Assembly: GCA_001600875.1 (NCBI GenBank) | Contig: BCLD01000021.1 | Location: 1 to 58,736, forward strand | DNA length: 58,736 nucleotides | Origin: Solicoccozyma terricola | Taxonomy: Eukaryota > Basidiomycota > Tremellomycetes > Filobasidiales > Piskurozymaceae | Reading direction: 5' to 3' | Shown here: positions 32,490 through 42,506 of the stretch, piece after piece | Numbering within the stretch: position 1 is the stretch's first letter | How the letters are laid out: the number at the start of each line of letters is the position of its first letter | Program-made: the position numbers and the translations under genes | The notes under the pieces: generated by a model | What the model saw: only the letters and a program-made list of their open reading frames with translations | Databases searched by the model: none | What the model was told of the DNA's origin: nothing

Positions 32490-33178
32490 TGTCAGGTGCT
32501 GGTCTTTCTTCGTGGACTTAGCGGCTTTCGGACTCCTCGTATCACGAGATAGGACTAAAAGGCTTGATCCGAAGAGGACTGCTATGACTGTATTCGGGAA
32601 CTCACGCAAGTTAGTTTCAGATCTATCCCTTCTACTCACTATGTAACGCTGGGATCCGATGATCTAATGTAGTATGAGTNNTTAGGTAGCGAGCCTAAGT
32701 CGATATACGATTAGTCGAGNTGCGAGGGGCAAATGTAGTGTCGTGGAATGCGANGCATTAACAGGGTGAATTACAATAGAGAGAAGAGGTCNGTAAGGGA
32801 GCGCTCTTTATAGTAAAACGATAGTAAAGAACAATGAAGAGAGATATCGGATAGTGGCGATATCTCGAGGCGCGAAAGGAGAATAAGAATGTCTTAACTG
32901 TCCTAGAGTAATCCATCGATATCTAGAGAGATCCGTCGGTTTCTAGAGATGTCCGTCGATTGTAAGAGAGATCCGTCGTTTGCAATCGAGGGGNGTCGAT
33001 TGTAATCGAGGAAGCCCGATTAGTCCAAGAGGCGTAAGAGGAGAGCGAAAGAAATAGAGGTAAGTCGAGTAAGGATTCGTATCCCAATCCGGATGTAGAC
33101 ACGTAGGGGCTGAGGCCGTACGAGGCCATATGAGAGATGACGCGTCCAGTGTCGAGTGGGATTGGTCGTATCCTTACA
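32490..33178 (-). repeat. 3' LTR of the gypsy element
   Basis: 689 bp, matched almost base for base by 41819-42506. It holds several undetermined bases (32679-32680, 32720, 32754, 32792, 32994). Internal blocks of AGAGATCCGTCG and GTCGATTGTAA repeat several times in the copy of both LTRs. Confidence 0.93.
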
Positions 33179-33196
33179 TCACCCCCCCCCCCCCCG
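33179..33196 (-). other. Polypurine tract of the gypsy element
   Basis: On the minus strand a run of 14 G followed by TGA ends exactly at the first base of the 3' LTR. This is the place and composition of a plus-strand primer. The run also supplies the last codons and stop of ORF3. Homopolymer length may be imprecise in the assembly. Confidence 0.75.
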
Positions 33197-33751
33197 AGGT
33201 AAGGCTCGTCCCAAGCCTCCGTCGTATTCAACGAGGTCGTCGTCGGTCTCGATATCGTCCGTGTCATCGTCCGTTTCGATGTCTTCAATGTAATTTTTCG
33301 TGGTACGATCAAGATCGTCCTGCTCGTCGATCTCCCGCGTGATTTCAATGGCGATGAGGTCGTCCGCGATGTCCGAAGTCATACCAGGGAACCATTTGTG
33401 CGAGATCGAGAAAGCAATGAGATCCTTCAAAGCTTTAGATTCGTCGGCGGGGAGTTTATTGATGAAAAAACTCGTATCGTCGAATCCGTTGAAAGCTAGG
33501 ATGGATCTCGCGGTGGAAGGGCGTACCGTGTGCCAAGTCCAGTAGTGTCCGAGCATAATGTCCACGTTTACGAGTCCCAGAGCGATGAGCTGAGCGCGTG
33601 TAGAGCTCCCAGATCCGATAGGAAGAAAATCCTTGCAACTGCAGATATAGACGTGGTAGATAATGTCTGTGATCGCGCCGTTGTTTCGAATGGGAGAGTG
33701 CCAGGTGACTCTATCGATGAGAGCAGGCTCGGTGTTGCGGAAAAATCGCAT
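33179..33751 (-). CDS. Gypsy accessory ORF3, unrecognised acidic protein
   Basis: An intact 190-residue frame in the sense direction of the element, from MRFFRNTEPALIDRVTWHSP to RALPRGGGG, whose stop touches the LTR border. The first 130 residues look globular (DIIYHVYICSCKDFLPIGSG; FNGFDDTSFFINKLPADESK); the last 50 are strongly acidic with duplicated IETDDD blocks. No retroviral-type envelope feature, signal peptide or membrane span is visible, and I know no matching family. It lies outside gag and pol and points away from the antisense gene at 34382, with 630 bases between their starts that could hold a shared promoter. Confidence 0.55.
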   Translation of the reverse strand: MRFFRNTEPALIDRVTWHSPIRNNGAITDIIYHVYICSCKDFLPIGSGSSTRAQLIALGLVNVDIMLGHYWTWHTVRPSTARSILAFNGFDDTSFFINKLPADESKALKDLIAFSISHKWFPGMTSDIADDLIAIEITREIDEQDDLDRTTKNYIEDIETDDDTDDIETDDDLVEYDGGLGRALPRGGGG

Positions 33752-34381
33752 GTCGTGTTATGCTGGTAGTGTGTAGGAAGCGTATTGGATCGTGTCGCGA
33801 AGAGGGGGTGAAAAAAGAGGGGAAAAAGGGTGTTTGTCAAGGGAATTCCCGTTCCCTTTTATGTTGCTCTCGAGCCCCAATGTCCTGAGAGATGCGTAAG
33901 TCGCAGTCGAGAGGGTGAGACGTTGCGAAGTCCAATTCGTTCGTGGTTTCCATTGTTAGGAAAGAAAAAATCCTGATGCGGCCGGGTGTGGGGAAAGTTC
34001 TCGTCCTGGAGTGTGAGAACTCGCGTAGAGTGGAACGAAACTTGAAGGCCCGAATCTTGAGCTTCGTGAAAACCCGTTGTTCGTGCTTCGAGCAGTCCGA
34101 CAGTTCGCGTTCCGAGGTTGTCCCTGTCTCGAAGTTAAGCCAGAATGTCGCAAAGAACGTTTTGACGGTTTCAAGTCCTATTGTTGAAGGAAGTAGCCCG
34201 ATGCGGTGGCAGGTGTTGTACCATGGTGTGAGCGGGGTAAGAAGGCCGAATGACGTGTCGCGGGGCAGGAAGCCCGTGTCACGTGCGAGAGAAGCATGCC
34301 TCGTGTTGAGAATGTCCTATTAACTCGTCGTTCGAAGTTGTCCAAGGATACGTCGTTGTCTTTCCAACATCATCAATATCC
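33752..34381. promoter_or_regulatory. Divergent intergenic region inside the gypsy element
   Basis: 630 bases separate the starts of ORF3 (minus) and the spliced antisense gene (plus). Frames within it are short and unconserved in kind. By position it is the only candidate promoter region for the antisense gene. No firm TATA box was seen, so this is inference from layout. Confidence 0.35.
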
Positions 34382-36175
34382 ATGATGGAGAACGAAAAAT
34401 CGAATGTTTCGACGCCGAGCATCCCGTTAGGGCTCACGGCTGAGCAGTGGGTGGCTGCGATGTCCGCGGCAGCTGTCCTGATGGTGAGTTGCTCGTGTTT
34501 GGTGGAGATTCGCGTATCCCTGTGCTGACGTGCCGTTTCCGTGTATGTCGGTAGTCTGGTCCGAACGATTCGTCTGCGGCTCTTTCCTCAACGGTCGACG
34601 AGGCCATCGTGGTCCCTCCGGCATCCTCGTCCCTAGTATCGAAGACGGGAGAGGTTGGGACCGGGACGGGAGAGGCCGTCGCTGTGAGTGTCGGTTGTCA
34701 TGAGACGCGATTTTTTTTTGTCTGATATTTGGTTACCGATGTTGGGTTGATTTTGTAGAGTCCCGTGGTTACGAGGTCTGTGGCTGTCGTAAGCCCGTCA
34801 TCTGCTGCTCGTGCAGCGATGGTGACTCCGACGAGGAGTCATGTCGATGTCGCGGTGGGTCTCTGTCGGAGAGGGTGTTTCCTCGGTGCGGTATCGTGGA
34901 GGATTGATACTGATCCTGAGATCGCATCATTCAATGCCAGATTCCCCGTTCCCTTCCCCGCTCGTCGCAGAGGACGATCCCATCCGAGGTCATCGATGTC
35001 GACCAGTATGCCCAACGAACGGAACTCGCCTCCGCGGTGTTGGCGATGAAGCGGGTTACGAATTTTTGGCGTAAGATCGTAAAGGAACAGTTAGATGGTG
35101 ATCTGGTGAGCCCCCGTATTGAGAGGTAGGGTGCGTCGTTGTCACTGAAACCCGCGAATCGGAGTTAGAAGGTCGCCAATCGTACGAAGTTCCTCGAAGA
35201 CTGGGGTTCGCCCAAGCTGGATGTGAGGGGTGCCCCCGTACCCTGCGACCGTTGTAACGCGGGCGTCAAGGCGGAGAGGGTGTGCGTGGTACGTGTTTTT
35301 CGTAAGAGTGGTGTGTGTGNATATCCGTCCTGACTCGTGNGTCGTTCCAGGTGGCCATCGGCATGACGCATTGCATGCTCTGCCAAATCGCGAGCCAAGC
35401 CTGTTCGCTAAGGTCCGAGTTGATCGTCGCACGTGCTACCGGGAGGTTCAAGGAGCTTCCGCTCCCTAAAAAGAAGAAGGCTCCAGCCATTGCTGTCGCG
35501 AGTCCGTCGGCTCCAGCCAACGCTGTCGTGAGCGCGTCTGCTCCAGCCAATGCTGTCGTGAGCTCGATCGTCCCGACCGCTAGCTCGTCGTTGGTCCCCG
35601 CGAGACCGGCGTCGCCTCCTAAGGTTCCTGAGTTGAGTACCTTGGTCGCGGTGAATCGTAGGCCGGTGGAGGCGATGAGTCCCGACTTCGGGTCCATCGA
35701 GNGCGAGTGGGAGGGCGTGCTTCCGTATGAGGAGAGTTGGGGTGGGATGTGGGGGTCGCTCNCGAGGAGCGTGAAGGAGAGGTCGGTCCCGAGAGGGGGG
35801 CCGAGACTTGGTGTCGTGAAGGTCGAGGCTGGGGTCNTCGAGGAGGTCGACGAGCTCGAGGGTGGCGAGGAAAAGGGCGTTGAGGGGGGTGGGGAAGGTG
35901 TCGTAAAAAGGAAGGCCGAGTCTTTCGGGGAGTNGCTCCCGAGTAGCTCATCCAAGAGGATGAAGACTACCGAGGAGGCTAACCTCCCTAGGATGAGTCC
36001 TCCGAGGCAGGAGGGGGGTGCGCGCGCGGAGGCCATGTCGAGGGTGCGTATACACCTTGATACGGCCCTCGCCGATCTTGGGCGTCTAAACCTCGCGTTT
36101 CCTGANAGCGAGGCCTACGTCTCTCTCCTTGCTCGCGGGCTGTCGCAGGTGATCGAGGAGTTGAGGCGTGTGTGA
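34382..36175 (+). CDS. Antisense spliced gene inside the gypsy element (six-cysteine protein)
   Basis: Six exons, 34382-34483, 34555-34683, 34759-34854, 34971-35105, 35169-35288 and 35351-36175, are divided by GT/AG introns of 71, 75, 116, 63 and 62 nt. Every exon is a multiple of three, all introns are phase 0, and the join gives 468 residues with no stop. Start MMENEKSNVSTPSIPLG. Residues 35-110 are Ser/Val/Ala-rich; a helical segment follows (DQYAQRTELASAVLAMKRVT, NFWRKIVKEQ). Exons 5-6 build the motif C-x2-C-x9-C-x8-C-x2-C-x6-C (PCDRC ... HCMLC ... ACS), like the cysteine clusters of many basidiomycete DNA-binding-like proteins but not a standard Zn2Cys6. Then a KKKK patch, three degenerate APANAVVS repeats, an acidic region and a C-terminal helix. 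It converges on pol. Undetermined bases occur at 35320, 35340, 35702, 35762, 35837, 35934 and 36106. Function unknown; a nucleic-acid-binding role is a guess. Confidence 0.65.
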
Positions 36176-36339
36176 ACGCCCAAGCTGTCCTCCGATACTT
36201 CCCATCTTCCGGCCCGAGTACAACGACTTTTTCTTTTTCTCTCCCTATTCCTCCTCCGTTTCCGAGCCTAGAGGCTGGCTCTTGTATATTATAGATTCTT
36301 GTGCCTCTGTTATTGACGACGTTCNTAACGCCCGAGCGA

Positions 36340-39160
36340 GTTGCCACCCTGGGTGGTGCTTTCGCGGTCTTCCAGTAATCCGCTATGAGGTGTTCGAGGT
36401 TTGGAAGGTTGGTGCCGCGATGCCATTCGTTGTCGTGGTCCGCGTATCCTTCCCAGTGAAGGAGATATTCGACGTTTTTGTTGCGAGTCCTGTGATCAAC
36501 GATCTTATCGACAGTATATTCGAGCTCCTGCGTATCTGGATTCTCCGTAGGCGGCGGGGGTGCCTGTTCGCGTCCAGCGAACTTCGCAGGGGTGCTGTTA
36601 TACGGCTTGAGGTATTCGATGTTGATGACTGGGTGCGATTTGACTGTGGTGGGAAGGTCAAGTTCGTAACTGGTTGCAGAAGCTTGCCTGATGATTGGAA
36701 AAGGTCCGATAAACTTCGAGCGAAGCTTGGGAGAGCCCTTTGTTCGTAAGTGCGGAGGCCTGATGTACTTATTACTAAGTAATACGAGGTCTCCAACCTT
36801 GAAAATCGCATCGGTGCGACCTTTGTTATGGTGGTGTGCCTGTTGTTCCTGTGATTTCAGGATAGCGTCCTGCGCCGCGATTTGCATTGCATCACACGTG
36901 GCGTGGAAGTCCTCCACTGCTGCGACGTTTCGAGCGTCGGGGCGAGAGACTGTATGAGGGGTGGATGGATGCCAACCCAGATCGAGTTCGAATGGCGTAA
37001 AGCCAGTCGAGGCGTGTACGGAATTGTTATACGCAAATTCCAGTGTGGCGATGTGGTCCGTCCAGTCCGTTTGCTTGTTAGAGATGTAGTGGCGTAACAT
37101 CTCTTTAAACGTTCGTACCATCCTCTCGGATTGTCCGTCCGTCTGAGGGTGGTATGCGGTGGAGAGAGCCAATCGTGTTCCGAAGGTGTCAAAAAGTGTC
37201 GCCCAGAAAAGACTGGTGAACTTAACGTCCCTGTCGGATATGATGACTGATGGCAGGCCATGTAAGCGTACAATGTTCGTGAAGAATCGTGTTGCGGTGT
37301 CGGTGGCCGTGTCCGTAGTCTTGCTGGGTATAAAGTGGGAGCGCTTCGTAAGTTTGTCGGTTACGATGAAAGCTTGGTCCCATTTTCCTTCTCCAGAGGG
37401 GGCGAATGGACCAGCGAAGTCCATTGCGACCGTGTGTCACCGTTGCGGGGGTATCGGAAGTGGTTGCAACAGTCCTCGATTGCTGTTAATGTCCGACTTA
37501 TTCCGCTGGCAGGAGTTGCATGAGCGTACGTATTCCTTGACGTCTTTAGCGAGTCCTGGCCAGTAGTAGTCGCGTCCCAATGAAGCGAGAGTCTTCGCAG
37601 TTCCCAAGTGTCCGGCTAGCTTGCTATCGTGATAGTCCGATAGAAGGTATAGGCGCATCTTCCCTTCGGGAATGTATATGCGGCTAATCTCTGTGCCAGG
37701 CGATTGTTGAAGGAGTAACCCATCTCGCGAGCTGAAGGCCTTGTATTCCGCCATCGGTGAATCCGATAGAACCGAGTCCAAGATCTTATTTGCTGCGAGA
37801 TCTCCTGGGTACCCCTCGTGAATGTCCTTGAAGAGAGTTTTTGATGTTTCCAGGACAGTAATGTGGAAGACTTTTGCGACGATGTTGCTGTGAACCTGTT
37901 GATCGTGAGGTACACGCGAAAGGGGATCCGCGTTCGAATGCACTCGACCAGGTTTGTACCGGATGGTCATGTGGGATCGATACGGTTGAAGATCCATGGT
38001 CCATCGGATAAGTCTCTTGTTGCTCCCGCTATAGTCGAATAGCCACTGAAGCGCGGAATGGTCCGTGATAAGAGAGAATTGTGATCCGTCCAGATATGGA
38101 TGTAGTTTGCGAACAGCCCAGATGATAGCCAAGCACTCGAGTTCCGTAGCTCCGTAATTCTTCTCCGCATCCGTAAGGGAGCGGGATAGAAATAGGATAG
38201 GATGCTCTTGTTGCTGTTCATCGATCTGCGAGAGGACTGCTCCTAATCCGATCGTGGAGGCATCCGTATGTAGGATGAAAGGTTTGGTGTAATCGGGATG
38301 TGCGAGGATGGGGGCCGTCGTGAGACGCTTCTTGAGCTCCGCAGTAGCATCTACGCAGTCTTGAGACCAGTCCCATGGGGCATCCTTCTTGAGAAGTGCG
38401 TATAGAGGCGCTGCGACCTTCGAGAAGTCCTTTATGAAACGACGGTAATAGACTGCGAGTCCCAGGAAGCGTTGAAGCTGCTTGACCTTGATGGGAATCG
38501 GAAAATCTGTTACCGCACGGACTGTTTCTTCTGCTGTCCCGATACCGAGATTGCTAATGGAATGTCCTAATGCTTTGATCGAAGGGTAGGCGATGTGGCT
38601 CTTCGATGGGCTGAGAGTCAGGCCCGAGCTTTCCGTTAAAGCCAGTACCTTTTTGACGTCCTTGAGATGTTGATCGAAGTCCGTGGAATAGATAATGATG
38701 TCATCGATGTAGACGAGTATGCACTGCCATTTGTAGCGACCTAGAACCTTGTCCATAAAGCGCTGGAAAACGCTAGGGCCGTTACGGAGTCCGAAGGGCA
38801 TACGTTTGTATTGATGGAGGCCTTGGTGCGTACGAAATGCGGTTTTGTGTCGATCTTCGGGCTTCACCGCGATCTGGTTGAAGCCTTTGTTCGCGTCGAA
38901 GGTGGTGAAGAATGTCTTTCCTGAGAATTGCGAGAGGATGTCGTCTATACGAGGGATTGGATACTGGTCCGCCTTTGTGACTTCGTTGAGTTTACGATAG
39001 TCAATGCAAAAACGTTCCTTCCCTTTTTGTTTTACGAGAATCGCTGGCGAGGCCCAAGGAGAGTCTGATTCTTCGATAACATCGTCCGTGAGAAGCTGGG
39101 CGATGTTTTCTTCGATGACCCGATGCTGATGAGGGGAAGCGTGGTATGGAGGGAGGCTTT
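36340..39160 (-). pseudogene. Gypsy pol: RT, RNase H, integrase, chromodomain (frame breaks)
   Basis: RT starts PPYHASPHQH and has the blocks PWASPAILVKQKGKERFCID, YRKLNEVTKADQYPIPRIDD, LRNGPSVFQRFMD and the catalytic YIDDIIIYS. RNase H follows (LHTDASTIGLGAVLSQ; ELECLAIIWAVRKLHPYLDG). Integrase has the HHCC finger (GHLGTAKTLASLGRDYYWPG; CNSCQRNK) and the DDE core (MDFAGPF; SDRDVKFTSLFW; TAYHPQTDGQSERM). Near 36365-36525 is a chromodomain (EYTVDKIVDHRT; YLLHWEGY). The RT frame is -1 relative to gag, with the change close to 39155, and a TGA (37437-37439) stands where the family has Trp just before the integrase core. An undetermined base at 36325 hides the true stop; if it is not a stop, the frame runs to 35988 and overlaps the antisense gene. 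Confidence 0.9.
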
Positions 39161-41548
39161 AGCGCCCCCCGTGGAGATGTCCATTTGAACCCAGTCGGTG
39201 TTTCCGAGAGAGTGTTCTCCGTGTGCGAAAGCGCGAGGATAGCTACGCAGGAGGTCGTGGACTTGCTTTGCTTGAGCGGCTGAGAGCTCGGGGTTGATGT
39301 CCATTGCATCGATCGCGACTTCGAATGGTTTTCCCGTGTTTACGTTCATTACGATGGGTCCGCATCGTGGTTTGAGGAGCGGAATTGGTTTTCCGACCGA
39401 CTGGCCAGCCCGTAGAGTGAGCGGCTGATTTCCTAGATTGATGATATGGACGCATGGCGCTTTAGCGTCAGATCTGTGAATAGATCTGGCAACCATCGCA
39501 TCTGATCCGCGGAAATCACGTGGTTCGAAGTAGGTAAATTCCGTCCATGGGGCCCCAATGAAGTAAACGGGTATCTGAGCTTGATGTCTGGGCCGGATGA
39601 GGTAGGCTTCTTTGACCCTCGCGTCCGGGCTTTCCAATACGTTCGGAGTGGTCGTGCAGTTGATTGGGACCAGTCCAGAGTGCGATTCGAAAGTGAGTAG
39701 TTCGTCTGCGAGGTTGATGGTTGCGCCTGCCTTCTTGAGGAAGTCGTTTGCGATCAACAGTTTCGTCTCGAGGTTAGGAACTACGAAAAGAGCGATTGGA
39801 AGCGTAATTGGTGCTTGGTCGGTTTTGAATGTGAGTTCTACCTCGATCCAACCAGAACAGAGACTCGATCCGAGTCCCTGGAGCTTGAAACTGGAGTGAG
39901 GGTTGACTTTGATGTGGTTGAGGAAGCGTTTCTGATGCGCAGAATCGATGAGAGAGATTCCGGATCCGCTGTCGATGCAACATGTGTGTTGCTCCTTTCC
40001 ATGGTTCAGCGCTACTTGCGCGTAGGCTGGAGTCGTACTCTGGTACGCTCGAGAGAGCTCCGTGGTAGGACCAGGAGATGCATACGTTTCTTCGGAAGAG
40101 GCATATACTGCTTCGATGGAGAACTTGTCGGACCCGATGCGAGGTCCGCGTTCTTTCACCGTAGCGATGTGGGCCATGGGCGGAGCCGATGTGGGTTGAT
40201 TCGTATCATTTAACCACTTCGTATCCCCCATGCGAGTAGCATTGCTGCCACTTGTCGGAATCCGCTTGTTCTGCTTCTTGAGAGAACCGGGATCGACACG
40301 GACGTTGTAAGCCTTGCGAGAGTTGCCGTGAGACTTGTCTGAAGAGGCTGATTTAGGGCACTCTCTTCTCCAGTGGTTCCCTCTGCAGTTCGGACAAGGG
40401 GATGGAGGCGCCACCTTCGGTTGGTCCTTGGATGCGGGGCGATCGTTGCGATCTCCACGATCCGTCTTGGGGCCGTTGGTGTTTGGGCGAGACCCAGCTT
40501 GGTTGTGCTCCGCTTCACGTGGAGGCCTCACATTGCGATCGTTTCTCGAGGATCTCATGTGTTGTGCGTCGGTAGGAGTCTGGAGATCCATGAGGAGACG
40601 TCGTAGATCTTCGAGCTCCGTGTCGTCTCTTACTTGACCCTTGAGAATGTTCGCGATGTGACCAGGCAGGCCGGCGAGTACTTGACGGATTAACTCCGAG
40701 TCTGGAGTGTCCTCTGCGAAGAGATACTTCTGCAGGGCTGTCTTGTCGGAGAAGTACTCGTCGAAGGTCTCGGAAGGTTTCCAGATGCGCGAGACGCATT
40801 CGATCTGTTTGTCCTGCTTATGATGAGCAGTGTGAAACCCTTTCCTGAGCTGTTCTGCATATTCGGCCCAAGTACTGAGCTTCTTCTTGCGATGTCTCAT
40901 GCGCCTCAACCACACAGTGGCCTGGTGCGAAAAGACCCTTGGAAGAAGTCGTAGGAGTTGCTTCTCATCGTCATATCCTTCAAGAAGGATCTCGATGTTC
41001 TCGATGAAATCGTCCACATTCTCGTGCTTTCTACCACCGAATTTGGGCAGTTCGTCGACCTTAATTCGATTGTGGTTGTAAGCCTTGGAGACTGGCTTTT
41101 CCTCCACTTCAGACTCGGAGTCGGAGTCGGATTCGACTTCGTCCTTCGTCTTGCGGACCGTTTGAACGGGAGCGGGTTCGTCCTCCTTTTTAATGGAGTT
41201 CTCGCGCTCGGAAAGCGTCTTTGATGCAGCGTGGTGCGAGAGTGCGGATGCGGTCTCGGCTGCGTTGTTGGCATCTCGCTCCCTGCGAAATGTTTCGAGG
41301 AGACGAGCGTTGCGATCTCCTTCGAGCTTGATTGCGTCGAGCATTTTGTGAAGGCTTTCACGTTCCTGCTCGAAGAGCACTGGAGCCTGAGCGGCTCGAG
41401 TGTCTTCGTCAGTGCGGGTTATTGGTGATTCCAAGTTGCTCCTCGAGACTCGCGGTTCGAGTTCGGGAGATGGAAGCAAGACCGCTGGAGGAATCGTGCG
41501 AATGGAAGCTTGATCGGGCGATGTTGCCGCTGCTTCGGAAGGAGACAT
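39032..41548 (-). CDS. Gypsy gag-protease ORF
   Basis: An 838-codon frame from MSPSEAAATSPDQ. It has a charged N-terminus (ESDSDSESEVEEK), a retrotransposon gag (capsid) region (VDDFIENIEILLEGY; QATVWLRRMRHRKK; WKPSETFDEYFSDKTALQKY), a zinc knuckle CPNCRGNHWRREC near residue 400, and an aspartic protease with the active site IDSGSGISLID. The protein builds the virus-like particle of the retrotransposon. The final 40 residues past about 39155 are the out-of-frame reading of the RT start, so the real gag-protease end lies there. No stop or gap breaks the frame. Confidence 0.9.
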   Translation of the reverse strand: MSPSEAAATSPDQASIRTIPPAVLLPSPELEPRVSRSNLESPITRTDEDTRAAQAPVLFEQERESLHKMLDAIKLEGDRNARLLETFRRERDANNAAETASALSHHAASKTLSERENSIKKEDEPAPVQTVRKTKDEVESDSDSESEVEEKPVSKAYNHNRIKVDELPKFGGRKHENVDDFIENIEILLEGYDDEKQLLRLLPRVFSHQATVWLRRMRHRKKKLSTWAEYAEQLRKGFHTAHHKQDKQIECVSRIWKPSETFDEYFSDKTALQKYLFAEDTPDSELIRQVLAGLPGHIANILKGQVRDDTELEDLRRLLMDLQTPTDAQHMRSSRNDRNVRPPREAEHNQAGSRPNTNGPKTDRGDRNDRPASKDQPKVAPPSPCPNCRGNHWRRECPKSASSDKSHGNSRKAYNVRVDPGSLKKQNKRIPTSGSNATRMGDTKWLNDTNQPTSAPPMAHIATVKERGPRIGSDKFSIEAVYASSEETYASPGPTTELSRAYQSTTPAYAQVALNHGKEQHTCCIDSGSGISLIDSAHQKRFLNHIKVNPHSSFKLQGLGSSLCSGWIEVELTFKTDQAPITLPIALFVVPNLETKLLIANDFLKKAGATINLADELLTFESHSGLVPINCTTTPNVLESPDARVKEAYLIRPRHQAQIPVYFIGAPWTEFTYFEPRDFRGSDAMVARSIHRSDAKAPCVHIINLGNQPLTLRAGQSVGKPIPLLKPRCGPIVMNVNTGKPFEVAIDAMDINPELSAAQAKQVHDLLRSYPRAFAHGEHSLGNTDWVQMDISTGGAKASLHTTLPLISIGSSKKTSPSFSRTMLSKNQTLLGPRQRFS

Positions 41549-41799
41549 CGAGGTTATAAGGCTGGAGTGTCTGCTTCGGATGTGACTGGTTATGTTGCAT
41601 CCAACGAATGTTAGTCTTGAATGGAAAAGTACCGGAGAAGTGTCGTCGGAATATTTTTGGTGTTCGTCCTAGTCCTGCTGTCGTGGCGAGGCTTCCTAGG
41701 GAATGCGTACGTTGAAGGGTATCTTCGCAAAAGTGTTGTGGAAGATCGCGTTGTTTTTTGTGCTAGAAAAAGTTAGAGGATAGAAACGACGTGGTGTTT

Positions 41800-41815
41800 C
41801 CCTGACTGCGCCCCA
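41800..41815 (-). other. Primer-binding site of the gypsy element
   Basis: Three bases inside the 5' LTR the minus strand reads TGGGGCGCAGTCAGGG. It starts with the TGG that pairs with a tRNA 3' CCA end. The position is right for the minus-strand primer; I cannot name the tRNA. Confidence 0.6.
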
Positions 41816-41818
41816 ACT

Positions 41819-42506
41819 TGTCAGGTGCTGGTCTTTCTTCGTGGACTTAGCGGCTTTCAGACTCCTCGTATTACGAGATAGGACTAAAAGGCTCGATCCA
41901 AAGAGGACTGCTATGACTGTATTCGGGAACTCATGCAAGTTAGTTTCAGATCTATCCCTATACTCACTATGTAACGCTGGGATCCGATGATCTAATGTAG
42001 TATGAGTATTTAGGTAGCGAGCCTAAGTCGATATACGATTAGTCGAGATGCGAGGGGCAAATGTAGTGTCGTGGAATGCGATGCATTAACAGGGTGAATT
42101 ACAATAGAGAGAAGAGGTCCGTAAGGGAGCGCTCTTTATAGTAAAACGATAGTAAAGAACAATGAAGAGAGATATCGGATAGTGGCGATATCTCGAGGCG
42201 CGAAAGGAGAATAAGAATGTCTTAACTGTCCTAGAGTAATCCATCGATATCTAGAGAGATCCGTCGGTTTCTAGAGATGTCCGTCGATTGTAAGAGAGAT
42301 CCGTCGTTTGCAATCGAGGGGCGTCGATTGTAATCGAGGAAGCCCGATTAGTCCAAGAGGCATAAGAGGAGAGCGAAAGAAATAGAGTTAAGTCGAGTAA
42401 GGATTCGTATCCCAATCCGGATGTAGACGCGTAGGGGCTGAGGCCGTACGAGGCCATACGAGAGATGACGCGTCCAGTGTCGAGTGGGATTGGTCGTATC
42501 CTTACA
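41819..42506 (-). repeat. 5' LTR of the gypsy element
   Basis: 688 bp, TG...CA ends, near-identical to 32490-33178. Unlike the left copy it has no undetermined bases. It lies upstream of the gag start, with a TATA-like TTTATAGTAAAAC region inside on the + strand at about 42133. Confidence 0.93.

Larger units (their letters stand above)
32490..42506 (-). mobile_element. Ty3/gypsy chromovirus-type LTR retrotransposon with extra genes
   Basis: A 10,017-bp element read on the minus strand: 5' LTR 41819-42506, tRNA-primer site about 41800-41815, gag-protease (41548 to about 39160), pol with RT, RNase H, integrase and a C-terminal chromodomain (about 39160 to 36340), an antisense spliced gene (34382-36175, +), a sense ORF (33179-33751), a G-run polypurine tract and the 3' LTR 32490-33178. 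LTR ends are TGTAAG...CTGACA. Flanking pentamers GTTGG (32485-32489) and GTTGT (42507-42511) form an imperfect target duplication. LTRs differ at roughly ten sites in about 690, so the insertion is fairly young. It lies in a copia reverse transcriptase gene. Confidence 0.93.

Noticed and set aside
33210..33760. Plus-strand frames antisense to ORF3
   Set aside because: Short, without cysteine or other motifs, and explained as the complement of the better-supported 190-aa frame.
34930..35070. A second possible small exon inside the 116-nt intron of the antisense gypsy gene
   Set aside because: An acceptor at CTGAG (34934) would shift the frame and add a stop; the single 116-nt intron keeps all phases.
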